This document shows, piece after piece, positions 5,762 through 13,981 of a stretch of 32,503 nucleotides of DNA. Under the pieces are notes generated by a model, which worked only from the letters and a program-made list of their open reading frames with translations, did not search any database and was not told where the DNA came from. Each line of letters begins with the position of its first letter. The stretch's first letter is position 1. Both the position numbers and the translations under genes were made by a program. This stretch comes from an uncultured Oscillospiraceae bacterium (GTDB taxonomy: Bacteria; Bacillota; Clostridia; Oscillospirales; Oscillospiraceae). The stretch lies in NCBI GenBank assembly GCA_934533005.1, contig CAKTBC010000012.1, positions 1 to 32,503 of the forward strand, written 5' to 3'.

Positions 5762-7762
5762 TCAGATATGGTTTGCCACTTCAAAGGCATCCCAGACGGC
5801 ACTGTGGACGTTGTGGAACTGCTTGCAGTCGCCGATGGCATAGATCTCGTCGCACTCCTGCATAGCGTTGTAGAGTTCCTGATCCGGCGTGAAGCCGACG
5901 GCGAGAATGACCGTGTCGGCGGGGATCGTCTCCTCCGCGCCAGTGTCGAGATTGCGGATAACGAGGCTGTCCTCCGTTGTCTTCACCGCAGTGGTGCGGC
6001 AGCGGACATCCGTGCCGTAGAACGGGACGAGCCGCTCGAGCATTTCGCTGTTGGCCGAGCAGATGGGGGCATTCACGGCGAGCAGCTTCGGCAGTGCCTC
6101 GACGATCGTGACCTTTTTCCCGAGATCCTTCGTGAGCCAGAGCGCCAGCTCGCAGCCGACCATGCCGCCGCCGATGACAACGGCGTGCTCGCCGACATTC
6201 TCGCCGCTCTGTGCAAGCGCATCCTTCGCGGTGATGACATGGCGGTCATCGCCGAGCGAGAACGTCTTGGCCTTCGCGCCGGTGGCAACGATGAGCGTAT
6301 CGAAGGAAAGTGTTTTCAGCTCCTCGGCCGTCAGGCGGTGGTTGAAGTGGATCTCCACGCCGAGCTTTTCGAGCGTATGGGCATACCACGCGATCAGCGC
6401 ACGGTCATCGTCCTTGAAGGACGGAACGCCCGCCTCATACAGGGCGCCGCCCAGACGGCCGGAAGCTTCATAAATGACCGGCTCATGGCCGCGGATGGCG
6501 AGCACACGGGCCGTTTCGCACCCGGCGATGCCGCCGCCGACGATGACGACCTTTTTCTTGCGGAAAACGGGGTTATAGGCAAAGGCACGCTCGCGGGCGC
6601 ACTGCGGGTTGACGGCGCAGTTGACCATCGAATACTTCTGGATGCGGCCCATGCAGCCCTCCTGGCAGCCGATGCAGGGGCGGATATCGGCTGTCTTTCC
6701 GGCGCGGAGCTTGTTCACATAGTCGGGGTCGGCCAGCAACGGACGGCCGAGAGAAACGATGTCGCACACGCCGGTCTTTACGGCCTCCACAGCCATATTG
6801 GGATCATCCATGCGTCCAGCGCAGAGCACCGGCACATCCACGATCTCCTTCACCGCTTTTGCGTACTTGCGGTAAAGCCCCTTTTCCTGATACATGGGCG
6901 GATGGCTCCACCACCAGGAATCGTAGGAGCCGACGTCCACATCGAGCGCGTCATAGCCGTAGGAGACGAGCAGCTTCGCCGCTTCGAGTCCTTCCTCCAT
7001 GTCGCGTCCCTTTTCCACAAACTCCTCGCCCGGCAGCGCACCCTCGCGCCAGTCCTTGATCATGCTCTTCGGAGAGAAGCGCAGCGCCACAGGGAAATCC
7101 GCACCGCAGGTCTTTTTGATCTCTTCAACGATCTCGCGGGCGAAGCGCAGCCGGTTTTCAAGACAGCCGCCATACTCGTCCGTGCGGTGGTTGAAGAAGC
7201 TGATGGCGAACTGGTCAATGAGATAGCCCTCGTGCACGGCATGGATCTCCACGCCGTCAAACCCGGCGCGCTTGGCGTTGTAGGCGCCTTTTCCGAAGCT
7301 CTCCACGATGGCGTGGATCTCGTCCACGCTCAGCGGACGGCAGGTCTTATCCAGCCAGCGGTGCGGGATGGCCGAGGGGGCGACCGGCGGGAACTCGCCG
7401 AGATTTGTCGGGATCGTGACGCGGCCGAAGCCGCCGGACATCTGCAAAAAGATCTTGCTGCCGTAGGCGTGGACGCGCTCGGTCATCTCCCGGCCGGTAC
7501 GCACGAAGTGCACGGGGTTGTACGTGCTGTTCGGGCAGTTGGGCATGGACTGCATCTCTACCGTGCAGTCGGAGAACGTGACGCCCGTGATGATGAGCGC
7601 CGTGCCGCCCTTGGCGCGCTCGGTATAGTAGTCGATGCCGCGCTGGTTAAAGCCCCCCTGCGCGTCTGCCAGGCCCAGCGGGCCCATGGGCGCCATGGCG
7701 AATCGGTTCTTCAGCTGAACCTTGCCGATGTTTGTCGTTGTGAAAAGCTCCGGGTATTTCAT
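5762..7762 (-). CDS. NADH:flavin oxidoreductase, 2-enoate reductase / 2,4-dienoyl-CoA reductase type
   Basis: A 666-residue three-cofactor enzyme. Residues 1 to about 350 form an Old Yellow Enzyme FMN barrel (FAMAPMG, GFDGVEIHAVHEGYLIDQF, HRTDEYGG). A [4Fe-4S] site follows with Cys363, Cys366, Cys370 and Cys382 (CIGCQEGC). The C-terminal half carries an FAD motif (VIVGGGIAGCE, about 406-416) and an NAD(P) motif (VIGGGMVGCE, about 535). Family members reduce activated C=C bonds, for example in enoates, dienoyl-CoA or bile-acid intermediates; the substrate here cannot be deduced. The ATG at 7762 follows AGGAGG, and the longer upstream frame would run into the operator. It is divergent from a TetR regulator, and a palindrome at the predicted start site suggests direct repression relieved by its substrate. 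Confidence 0.9.
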   Translation of the reverse strand: MKYPELFTTTNIGKVQLKNRFAMAPMGPLGLADAQGGFNQRGIDYYTERAKGGTALIITGVTFSDCTVEMQSMPNCPNSTYNPVHFVRTGREMTERVHAYGSKIFLQMSGGFGRVTIPTNLGEFPPVAPSAIPHRWLDKTCRPLSVDEIHAIVESFGKGAYNAKRAGFDGVEIHAVHEGYLIDQFAISFFNHRTDEYGGCLENRLRFAREIVEEIKKTCGADFPVALRFSPKSMIKDWREGALPGEEFVEKGRDMEEGLEAAKLLVSYGYDALDVDVGSYDSWWWSHPPMYQEKGLYRKYAKAVKEIVDVPVLCAGRMDDPNMAVEAVKTGVCDIVSLGRPLLADPDYVNKLRAGKTADIRPCIGCQEGCMGRIQKYSMVNCAVNPQCARERAFAYNPVFRKKKVVIVGGGIAGCETARVLAIRGHEPVIYEASGRLGGALYEAGVPSFKDDDRALIAWYAHTLEKLGVEIHFNHRLTAEELKTLSFDTLIVATGAKAKTFSLGDDRHVITAKDALAQSGENVGEHAVVIGGGMVGCELALWLTKDLGKKVTIVEALPKLLAVNAPICSANSEMLERLVPFYGTDVRCRTTAVKTTEDSLVIRNLDTGAEETIPADTVILAVGFTPDQELYNAMQECDEIYAIGDCKQFHNVHSAVWDAFEVANHI

Positions 7763-7797
7763 AGCGGCCTCCTGATATACAGATTTAATACACGTTA

Positions 7798-7821
7798 AAA
7801 AAGTGAACGCGTTCACTTTTT
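7798..7821. promoter_or_regulatory. TetR-type operator, perfect 24-bp palindrome
   Basis: The core GTGAACGCGTTCAC (7803-7816) extends symmetrically by five A/T pairs on each side. It covers the predicted transcription start (about 7819) of the leftward oxidoreductase gene, the usual place for a repressor to block initiation. The neighbouring TetR protein is the obvious ligand. Confidence 0.8.
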
Positions 7822-7825
7822 ACAT

Positions 7826-7854
7826 ACTATAGGACGGCTGCGCGGCGCTGTCAA
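7826..7854 (-). promoter_or_regulatory. Sigma-A promoter of the oxidoreductase gene
   Basis: On the reverse strand TTGACA (7854-7849) and TATAGT (7831-7826) are 17 bases apart. The start site near 7819 falls inside the palindromic operator. Confidence 0.8.
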
Positions 7855-7872
7855 CAGAAAAAACGAAAGTGT

Positions 7873-7901
7873 TTGCACGATTCGGAAAAATGCCCTATAA
7901 T
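7873..7901 (+). promoter_or_regulatory. Sigma-A promoter of the TetR regulator gene
   Basis: TTGCAC (7873-7878) and TATAAT (7896-7901) have a 17-base spacer. The start near 7908 gives a leader of about 27 bases. It lies about 50 bp from the operator, so autoregulation is less direct than control of the divergent gene. Confidence 0.8.
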
Positions 7902-7934
7902 ACCCATAGAAATTTTTGCAAAACGGAGAAACCT

Positions 7935-8507
7935 ATGGACGAGAAAACCCAGGGCAAAAAATCCGACCGCACCCGGCAGCGCCTGTCTGCGGCGGCCATC
8001 GCCGCGATGACGGAGCGGGGCTATCAGGGCGTCACGATCCGGGACATATGTGAGCGTGCAGGCATGTCCATCGGGTCATTTTACCGGTATTTCGATACGA
8101 AGTCGGACGTGCTGCGTGAAATGTATGAAACCGGCGACGAGCTCATGCAGCACGAGGACGCCGCGCTGCAAAGCCGCCCGTGGCGCGAGCGCATCGCGGC
8201 GTTTATTGCAAAGTATGCCCGGCTGAACGTCGATACGGGGCTTGACGCGATGCGCGTGCTCTACAACCCGGAGAACACCTGGTTCACGCGTACCCGCCCG
8301 ATGCAGCAGAAGCTTGAGGAGCTTCTCGCCGGGGCACAGAGTGCGGGCGAGCTTTCCGCGGAGCACTCCGCCGCGGAGCTCACAGAGCTTTTGTTTGTTT
8401 GTATGCGCGGCATCTGCTACGACTGGTGCATCTCCAACGGCACATACGATCTTGAAAAACGCATGTCCTATCAGATGTCTCTGCTTATGAAGGCCTTCTG
8501 GCTTTAA
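7935..8507 (+). CDS. TetR/AcrR family transcriptional regulator
   Basis: A 190-residue one-domain repressor of usual family length. The N-terminal helix-turn-helix is clear (about residues 33-52, VTIRDICERAGMSIGSFYRY, then FDTKSDVLREMY), and the C-terminal helical part should bind an inducer and dimerise. The ATG at 7935 lies behind CGGAGAAACC and downstream of the promoter -10 at 7896-7901; the earlier in-frame codon at 7869 lies upstream of the promoter and cannot be the start. It most likely represses the divergent oxidoreductase through the palindrome at 7798-7821. The effector is unknown, perhaps the enone-type substrate. A strong terminator follows. Confidence 0.9.
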   Translation: MDEKTQGKKSDRTRQRLSAAAIAAMTERGYQGVTIRDICERAGMSIGSFYRYFDTKSDVLREMYETGDELMQHEDAALQSRPWRERIAAFIAKYARLNVDTGLDAMRVLYNPENTWFTRTRPMQQKLEELLAGAQSAGELSAEHSAAELTELLFVCMRGICYDWCISNGTYDLEKRMSYQMSLLMKAFWL

Positions 8508-8522
8508 CTATGTCTCCCGCAG

Positions 8523-8564
8523 AAAAGCGGCTCATCCCGAAACGCACGGGATGAGCCGCTTTTT
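8523..8564 (+). terminator. Rho-independent terminator after the TetR gene
   Basis: GCGGCTCATCCCG (8527-8539) pairs with CGGGATGAGCCGC (8547-8559) around 7 bases, flanked by AAAA on the left and TTTTT on the right. It isolates the TetR gene from the catabolic locus. Confidence 0.93.
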
Positions 8565-8565
8565 C

Positions 8566-8741
8566 TTACACGAATGCACCATATGTTTCAAAATAAAGCG
8601 CATTGAACCAATTTCTCTGGTTTGCTGCAATTTTATACCATTTTCTACTTTACAGAAATCATAAAACTGTTTAACGAGGCGAAATTTTGAAACTTTGTTG
8701 TGATTTGTTCCAAAATTAAACCTTTTTAGTAGCTTTCCTTG
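8566..8741. promoter_or_regulatory. AT-rich control region upstream of the glycyl radical enzyme operon
   Basis: About 175 bases, far richer in A/T than the surroundings and without a credible gene. It holds two spaced inverted repeats: GTTTCAAAAT (8585-8594) with ATTTTGAAAC (8684-8693), and CTGGTTT (8617-8623) with AAACCAG (8751-8757, inside the promoter spacer). CGAAATTTT at 8680-8688 also occurs in the pdxA2 promoter region (23169-23177). I read these as possible activator or repressor sites for the locus regulator. Confidence 0.45.
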
Positions 8742-8770
8742 TTGCCATTTAAACCAGTGTTCCATATAAT
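8742..8770 (+). promoter_or_regulatory. Sigma-A promoter of the glycyl radical enzyme operon
   Basis: TTGCCA (8742-8747) and TATAAT (8765-8770) are 17 bases apart. The start near 8777 gives a leader of about 30 bases to the ATG at 8807. No -24/-12 sigma-54 element was seen, although the locus regulator descends from sigma-54 activators. Confidence 0.85.
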
Positions 8771-8806
8771 CAGAGGCAGTTACGATTTGGAAAGGTGGGA
8801 TACGGA

Positions 8807-11221
8807 ATGAACGAGCAACGGATCGAAGCGCTGCGCAAGCGCACGCGCGTGGATCGCATCGCCTTCAGCGTGGAAAAGGCGCGGCTCTTTACCGAGGCAT
8901 ACAAGCAGCACGACGGAAAGCCCGAAGTGATCCGCACCGCGCTGGCGCAGGCCTATGTTCTCGATCATATCACAATATTTATCATCCCCGGCGAGCGCAT
9001 CGTCGGCGCACCGGCGGCGAAGGAAATGGCCATTGAGGCCGATTTCTGGAACAAGGGCGTCTGGACGGACGAGGGCATTGAGTCGCTGCGGGACGAGGGG
9101 ACGTACAACATCTCCGCCGAGACCGCCGACGAGATGAAGGCACTGAGCGCCTACTGGCGCAACATCATTACGGACTACAAGGTCCTCGCACTCTACGACG
9201 ATGAGATGTGGCGCTGGAAGAAGTCCGGTTTTCTGCTTCCGGCGTGCAAATCACTCGAGCAGGCGGCGGGCAGCGGCTTTGCCGGGAACGGCTTTGCCAT
9301 CTGCGGCGATGCGGCGGACATCAACTCTCTCGACTACGGCTACATCATCGGCCGCGGGCTTCGCAGCTACGTTGCCGCGACCGAGGCCGAGCTCGCCGCA
9401 ATGACACTCGACAAAATGACCACGGCGGAGGATTTCAAAAAGCGCGAGTATCTTGAAGCGGCGCTCATCACGCAGAAGGCGGTCATCCGTTTTGCAGAGC
9501 GGTACGCCGCGCTCGCGGAGGAGTTGGTCGGAACGTGCGAAGACGCCGAGCGCCGTGCCGAGCTCGAGACGATCGCGGACGTCTGCCGCCGCGTGCCGGC
9601 GGAGCGGCCGCGCACCTTCCAGGAAGCGGTGCAGTTCATGTGGTTTTTGTTCCTCATGTTCACCAACCGCAATACCACGCCGCTCGAACGCTTTGACCAG
9701 TACGCGCTGCCCTACTACGAGAGCGACGTTGCCGCGATGGGTGAGGACGCCGCGAAGGATAACGCGCTGGAGCTTCTCGAGTGTCTGCGCATCAAGTTCA
9801 TGGGGCTGAAATCGACCTCCGGCGGCAGCACGCGAAAGAAATGGTCGGGCTTTGCCCGCTGGAACAACATGACGATCGGCGGCGTGAAGGCCGACGGCAG
9901 CGACGCAACGAACGCTCTTACCTATCTTGTGCTCGAAGCGGCGTACCGCTGCCGTGTGCCGCACCATACGATTACGCTCCGCGTTCACAGCGGCACGCCG
10001 GAGGAGCTGATGCGCGCGGCGCTGCGGCTCGTCCGCACGGGCATCGGCTTCCCGGCATTTGTGGGCGACAAGTCCTACATTGCCTCTCTCACCGACCGCG
10101 GCGTCCCGCTCGAAAAGGCGCGCGAGTATTACATGATGGGCTGCATCGACTGCAACGTGCCCGAGGGCATGGGACACGTCTTCTCGATGATCGTTCTCCC
10201 GCTGGCGCTCGACACGTTCCTCCACAACGGGTACAGTCCGTGGCTGAAAATGGAGATTGGGCCAAAGACCGGCGATGTGTGCGCCATGGCAACGTTCGAG
10301 GAGTTTGAAGAACGGATGCTCGACCACATGGAGTATTACCTGCGGCTGCACGCGCGGGACAACGATCTCCGCTATTACATCGGCCGGGACATCCTGCCGG
10401 ACGCCTTTACAAGCTCACTCTACTCCGACGGCGTACAGGTCGGCAAGACCGGCCGCTACCGTGCCATGCCCTATCGTCTCGGCCCGACGATGAATGTCGG
10501 CGTCGGCGCGATCAACATTGCCGACTCGCTCTACACGATCAAGCACCTCGTATACGATACGCACACCGTTACGATGCGCCAGCTTCTCGACGCAATGGAC
10601 GACAACTGGCAGAGTGAGGATAGCGCACGCATCCACGATCTCTGCTCGAAGCTGCCGAAGTTCGGCAACAATGTTCCCGAGGTGGACGAGATGGCGCACC
10701 GATTTTACAAGGGCATCTGCTCACGCGTGTGGGGTATCGACACGTGCCGCGGCACAAAGTACAACGCCGGAGCGATCTCCATCACATCGTACGAGCCGGG
10801 CGGCGCGCTCGTCGGCGCCACGCCGGACGGACGCTATGCCGGCGGAACGCTTGCCGACGGCTGTGTCTCCCCCTCGCAGGGGCGGGACGTGCGAGGCCCG
10901 CTGGCCGTGCTCAACAGCGCGATGAAGGTCGAGCAGAACGACACGATGTCCATGCTGCTCAACATGAAGATTCATCCCTCCGCGATCAAGACCGACAGCG
11001 ATCTCACGAAGCTCAGCACCATGATCCGCGCGTACTTTGAAGGCGGCGGCAAGCACATCCAGTTCAACGTTGTCGACCGCGACATGCTCATCAAGGCGCG
11101 CGAGCACCCGGAAAACTACAGCGATCTCATCGTCCGCGTCGCCGGATACAGCGCGTACTTCACGCAGCTCTCCCCCGGCGTGCAGAACGATATCATCAAC
11201 CGCACGGAGCACTCTTTGTAA
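8807..11221 (+). CDS. Glycyl radical enzyme, dehydratase/lyase-like, unassigned substrate
   Basis: An 804-residue glycyl radical enzyme. The radical Gly780 lies 24 residues from the C-terminus in VRVAGYSAYF, and the substrate-activating Cys446 lies in YMMGCIDCNVPEG. Characterised dehydratases and lyases (glycerol, choline, isethionate, hydroxyproline) have Cys-x-Glu, with Glu as general base; here the motif is Cys446-Ile-Asp448. The family segment YNAGAISITSYEPGGALVGATPDGRYAGG is present in full, and length is normal. The ATG at 8807 follows AAAGGTGGG at good spacing; the in-frame GTG at 8795 lies within that site. It is the first gene of a transporter/kinase/lyase series whose activase is about 9 kb downstream. 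The context suggests radical dehydration or C-C/C-O cleavage of an acid-sugar-like compound, which is inference. Confidence 0.93.
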   Translation: MNEQRIEALRKRTRVDRIAFSVEKARLFTEAYKQHDGKPEVIRTALAQAYVLDHITIFIIPGERIVGAPAAKEMAIEADFWNKGVWTDEGIESLRDEGTYNISAETADEMKALSAYWRNIITDYKVLALYDDEMWRWKKSGFLLPACKSLEQAAGSGFAGNGFAICGDAADINSLDYGYIIGRGLRSYVAATEAELAAMTLDKMTTAEDFKKREYLEAALITQKAVIRFAERYAALAEELVGTCEDAERRAELETIADVCRRVPAERPRTFQEAVQFMWFLFLMFTNRNTTPLERFDQYALPYYESDVAAMGEDAAKDNALELLECLRIKFMGLKSTSGGSTRKKWSGFARWNNMTIGGVKADGSDATNALTYLVLEAAYRCRVPHHTITLRVHSGTPEELMRAALRLVRTGIGFPAFVGDKSYIASLTDRGVPLEKAREYYMMGCIDCNVPEGMGHVFSMIVLPLALDTFLHNGYSPWLKMEIGPKTGDVCAMATFEEFEERMLDHMEYYLRLHARDNDLRYYIGRDILPDAFTSSLYSDGVQVGKTGRYRAMPYRLGPTMNVGVGAINIADSLYTIKHLVYDTHTVTMRQLLDAMDDNWQSEDSARIHDLCSKLPKFGNNVPEVDEMAHRFYKGICSRVWGIDTCRGTKYNAGAISITSYEPGGALVGATPDGRYAGGTLADGCVSPSQGRDVRGPLAVLNSAMKVEQNDTMSMLLNMKIHPSAIKTDSDLTKLSTMIRAYFEGGGKHIQFNVVDRDMLIKAREHPENYSDLIVRVAGYSAYFTQLSPGVQNDIINRTEHSL

Positions 11222-11293
11222 TTTTCAGTCCACAAACCATCCTCACGGGTGGAAAAAACGGAAATACAAGCACGGAAAGGCAAGGTAAAGACC

Positions 11294-12928
11294 ATGGAAA
11301 AGACACGCAGATTCCTCGGCATTTTTCTGTCCCTCAGCATGCTCCTTGTGCTTCTGACCGGCTGCGGCAGCGCCGCGCCCGGCGGCACGACCACTGCCCC
11401 CGCAACAGAGCCTACAGAAAACAGCGAACCCGCCGCAGAACCCGCGGAGACTGCCGAAGCCGATAAATACGGCGGCATTCTTCGTCTGAACGACACTGAC
11501 GACAAGGCCGTCCTCGGCTATCCCGCCGAGATCGGCAGCGGTACGATCGTCCGCCACGTTGCTCCCTGCATTGAGACCATCATGCGCTACGACAGCGAAG
11601 GCAACGTTGTCCCCTTCCTCGCCGAGAACGTGGAAGTTGACACCGACGCTCTGACCATCACGCTGACCTTGAAAAAAGGCATCAAGTTCCATGACGGCAC
11701 GGACTTCAACGCCGAAGCGGTCAAGTGGAATCTGGAAAAGCAGATGGAAGCCGGAGCGGGCGGCGTTTCGTACTACGAAAGTGTTGAGTGCACTGACGAT
11801 TCCACCGTTGTCATCCATCTCAAGAGCTGGAGCAACATCATCGTGGCCAACCTCGCTTCCTATGCCGGCATGATGATCTCCCCGACTGCGTGCGAGACCA
11901 ACGGCGTGGATTGGGCGAAGAACAACCCGGTCGGCACCGGCCCGTTCAAGTTCGTCTCCTGGGAAAAGGACGTGAAGATCGTCTATGAGAAGAACGAGAA
12001 CTACTGGCAGGAGGGTCTTCCCTATCTCGACGGCGTGGAGATCAGCTTCACCGCCGACAGCACCAGCCGAGAGTTCAGCTTCCGCAACGGCGATATCGAT
12101 GTGCTCTGCCAGGGCGACATGACCAACCTGGAAAGTCTTTCCAAGGACGGCTACTCCATCGTGACCAACGCCTCCGGCGCGGGTGCGAGCGGCCTTGTGC
12201 CCGATTCCGCCGATCCCGAGTCCCCGTGGTCTGACCTGCGCGTGCGCCAGGCTGCGGCCTACGCCATCAACGGCGAGCTGATCGTCAGCAGCATTCTCAA
12301 AAACATCGCCGGTCAGTACACGAACGAGTACTCCTCCATGAACAACTGGGCCTACAACCCGGACGTCGTGGGCTATGCCTACAACGTTGAGACCGCCAAG
12401 GCGCTCCTCGCCGAGGCCGGTTACCCCGACGGCTTCATCACCGTTCTCAACTACAACACCGATTCCGACAACGCGGATCTCATCGCAGCTGCTCTCCAGA
12501 GCATGCTCGCCGAGGTCGGCATCCAGTGCGAGATGAACCCCGTGCAGAACCCGCGCCACCAGGAGATGGAGCGCAAGGGCGGCGGCTGGGACGGTCTCTT
12601 CCTCGTGGGCGGCAACCCGAACGTGGACACCGCCGACCAGTTCAAGACCCGTCTGTACGGCGGCCCGGTCTGGTATGTTGACATGCTGCATCCCGAGGAT
12701 TATCAGGCGGCCATCGACAAGGCCGTCACCGCCGTGGAGTTTGAGGACAAGCAGGCCGCCACGTGGGAGGCGCAGCGCATCCTCATCGACCGCGACTGCC
12801 TCATGATCCCGTTCTACGTCATGTGTGAATCCACCGTTTCGCAGGACTATGTCCACGACGCGAACATCAGCACGCTTCTCTACGTCGTTTCCTGGACGCC
12901 GGAGACCGCCTGGATGGATAAGCACTGA
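11294..12928 (+). CDS. ABC transporter substrate-binding lipoprotein (SBP_bac_5, Opp/Dpp/Nik type)
   Basis: A 544-residue extracytoplasmic solute receptor anchored by Cys24 in the lipobox LLTGC, after a signal peptide starting MEKTRRFLGIFLS. A Thr/Ala/Glu-rich linker follows, then the family 5 fold (GGILRLN, LTLKKGIKFHDG, NNPVGTGPFKF, YLDGVEISF, RQAAAYAIN). Receptors of this family carry peptides, nickel or opines, and in some bacteria sialic acid. The ATG at 11294 is preferred over the in-frame GTG at 11249 because it directly precedes the signal peptide and has an upstream AAGG. It follows the radical enzyme by 72 bases and precedes the permease genes. The hairpin at 12972-13006 probably protects this mRNA segment so that the receptor is made in excess. 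Confidence 0.92.
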   Translation: MEKTRRFLGIFLSLSMLLVLLTGCGSAAPGGTTTAPATEPTENSEPAAEPAETAEADKYGGILRLNDTDDKAVLGYPAEIGSGTIVRHVAPCIETIMRYDSEGNVVPFLAENVEVDTDALTITLTLKKGIKFHDGTDFNAEAVKWNLEKQMEAGAGGVSYYESVECTDDSTVVIHLKSWSNIIVANLASYAGMMISPTACETNGVDWAKNNPVGTGPFKFVSWEKDVKIVYEKNENYWQEGLPYLDGVEISFTADSTSREFSFRNGDIDVLCQGDMTNLESLSKDGYSIVTNASGAGASGLVPDSADPESPWSDLRVRQAAAYAINGELIVSSILKNIAGQYTNEYSSMNNWAYNPDVVGYAYNVETAKALLAEAGYPDGFITVLNYNTDSDNADLIAAALQSMLAEVGIQCEMNPVQNPRHQEMERKGGGWDGLFLVGGNPNVDTADQFKTRLYGGPVWYVDMLHPEDYQAAIDKAVTAVEFEDKQAATWEAQRILIDRDCLMIPFYVMCESTVSQDYVHDANISTLLYVVSWTPETAWMDKH

Positions 12929-12971
12929 CCCCTCCCCCGCGTATACCCAAGAAAGAAAGTTACAGGCAATC

Positions 12972-13020
12972 GTATCCTCCTGCCGCGTTTCACGGCAGGA
13001 GGATACCGCAAGGCAGGAGA
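12972..13020 (+). promoter_or_regulatory. Intercistronic hairpin with an alternative partner in the permease ribosome binding site
   Basis: A perfect 14-bp stem (12972-12985 with 12993-13006, 7-base loop) lies between the receptor and permease genes and has no U-run, so it is unlikely to terminate. Its left arm contains CTCCTGCC, which can also pair with GGCAGGAG at 13012-13019, the ribosome binding site of the next gene. Possible roles are mRNA stabilisation of the upstream gene or translational tuning of the permease. Confidence 0.6.
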
Positions 13021-13025
13021 TTTGG

Positions 13026-13979
13026 ATGGGTAAATTTGTATTGAAACGCATCGGCGCGCTGATCGTCGCGCTGTTCATCGTAGGATTTCTGGCATGTCTT
13101 CTCGTGAACATGATCCCCGGCGATGCAGCTCTCATGATGCTCGGCGACGACGCCAGCGAGGAGCAGATCGCCGCGCTGCACGAGAAAATGCATTTGGACG
13201 AATCGGTTTTCGTCCAGTATTTCTACTGGCTCAAGGGAATTTTCAGCGGCACCTTCGGCTATTCGCTCCAGTACAGCATGGAGGTCGGTCCGCTGATGCT
13301 CTCGCGCATGAAGCTCACGGTATATCTGGGGCTCGTGTCGCTGCTGCTGAGCGCGGTGCTCGGCATATTCTTCGGCGTTATCAGCGCCGTGACAAAGGAC
13401 TCCGCGCTGGATCAGGTCATCTCGGTATTGGCCAATCTCGGCGTAGCCATGCCCGTATTCTGGCTGGGCATATTGCTGGTGTATATCTTCGGACTAAAGC
13501 TGCGGCTGCTGCCCATCGCCAACTTTGTTCCGCTCTCGGAGGGAGTGGCCGCGCATCTGCGCAGCATCGCCATGCCGCTTTTCGTGCTGTGCACGAGACC
13601 GGTGGCGTCGCTCACCCGCCAGACCCGTTCGAGCATTCTTGACGTCATCAATCAGGACTACATCCGCACCGCGCAGGCCAAGGGTCTGCCCGCCCGGAGT
13701 GTGTTCTTCAAGCACTCGCTCAAAAACGCTCTGATTCCCGTGCTGACGCAGTTCGGCCTTCAGGTACGCAACGTCATCGGCGGTTCGGTGCTCGTGGAGA
13801 CCGTGTTCAACCTCCCCGGCATGGGACGGCTCGTGATCTCCAGCTTTCTGAATAAGGATATGTATGTGGTACAGGGTACCATTGTAATGATAGCTCTCAT
13901 CGTTTCGGTGGCCAACATGCTGACGGATATCTCCTACGGCATCGTCAACCCGAAGATTCGGACGAAGCAGGAGGGGTGA
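13026..13979 (+). CDS. ABC transporter permease, OppB/DppB type
   Basis: A 317-residue inner-membrane permease with the expected six transmembrane segments, beginning with FVLKRIGALIVALFIVGFLA. The binding-protein-dependent transport (EAA) motif is clear at DYIRTAQAKGLPARSVFFKH, followed by NALIPVLTQFG, the segment that contacts the ATPase. The extracytoplasmic part has NMIPGDAA, typical of OppB. It pairs with the OppC-type permease that begins 2 bases after its stop. The ATG at 13026 follows GCAGGAGATTT. Substrate specificity cannot be read from it; the locus context suggests import of the compound used by the downstream enzymes. Confidence 0.92.
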   Translation: MGKFVLKRIGALIVALFIVGFLACLLVNMIPGDAALMMLGDDASEEQIAALHEKMHLDESVFVQYFYWLKGIFSGTFGYSLQYSMEVGPLMLSRMKLTVYLGLVSLLLSAVLGIFFGVISAVTKDSALDQVISVLANLGVAMPVFWLGILLVYIFGLKLRLLPIANFVPLSEGVAAHLRSIAMPLFVLCTRPVASLTRQTRSSILDVINQDYIRTAQAKGLPARSVFFKHSLKNALIPVLTQFGLQVRNVIGGSVLVETVFNLPGMGRLVISSFLNKDMYVVQGTIVMIALIVSVANMLTDISYGIVNPKIRTKQEG

Positions 13980-13981
13980 AG

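Noticed and set aside
5708..7798. 696-codon forward ORF opposite the flavin oxidoreductase
   Set aside because: Codon-mirror artefact: the reverse strand has FMN, Fe-S and FAD motifs, a good ribosome binding site and a promoter; the forward frame has none.
8532..8765. 77-codon reverse ORF in the AT-rich control region
   Set aside because: No ribosome binding site, runs into the TetR terminator, and overlaps the promoter of the radical enzyme; composition reflects AT-rich regulatory DNA.
8566..8806. Sigma-54 promoter upstream of the radical enzyme
   Set aside because: Searched because the regulator resembles sigma-54 activators; no TGGC-type -24 with TTGC-type -12 at proper spacing, whereas a good sigma-A promoter is present.
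11243..13135. 630-codon reverse ORF opposite the substrate-binding protein
   Set aside because: Crosses a gene boundary on the other strand, lacks a ribosome binding site and known motifs; the forward gene is a clear lipoprotein receptor.
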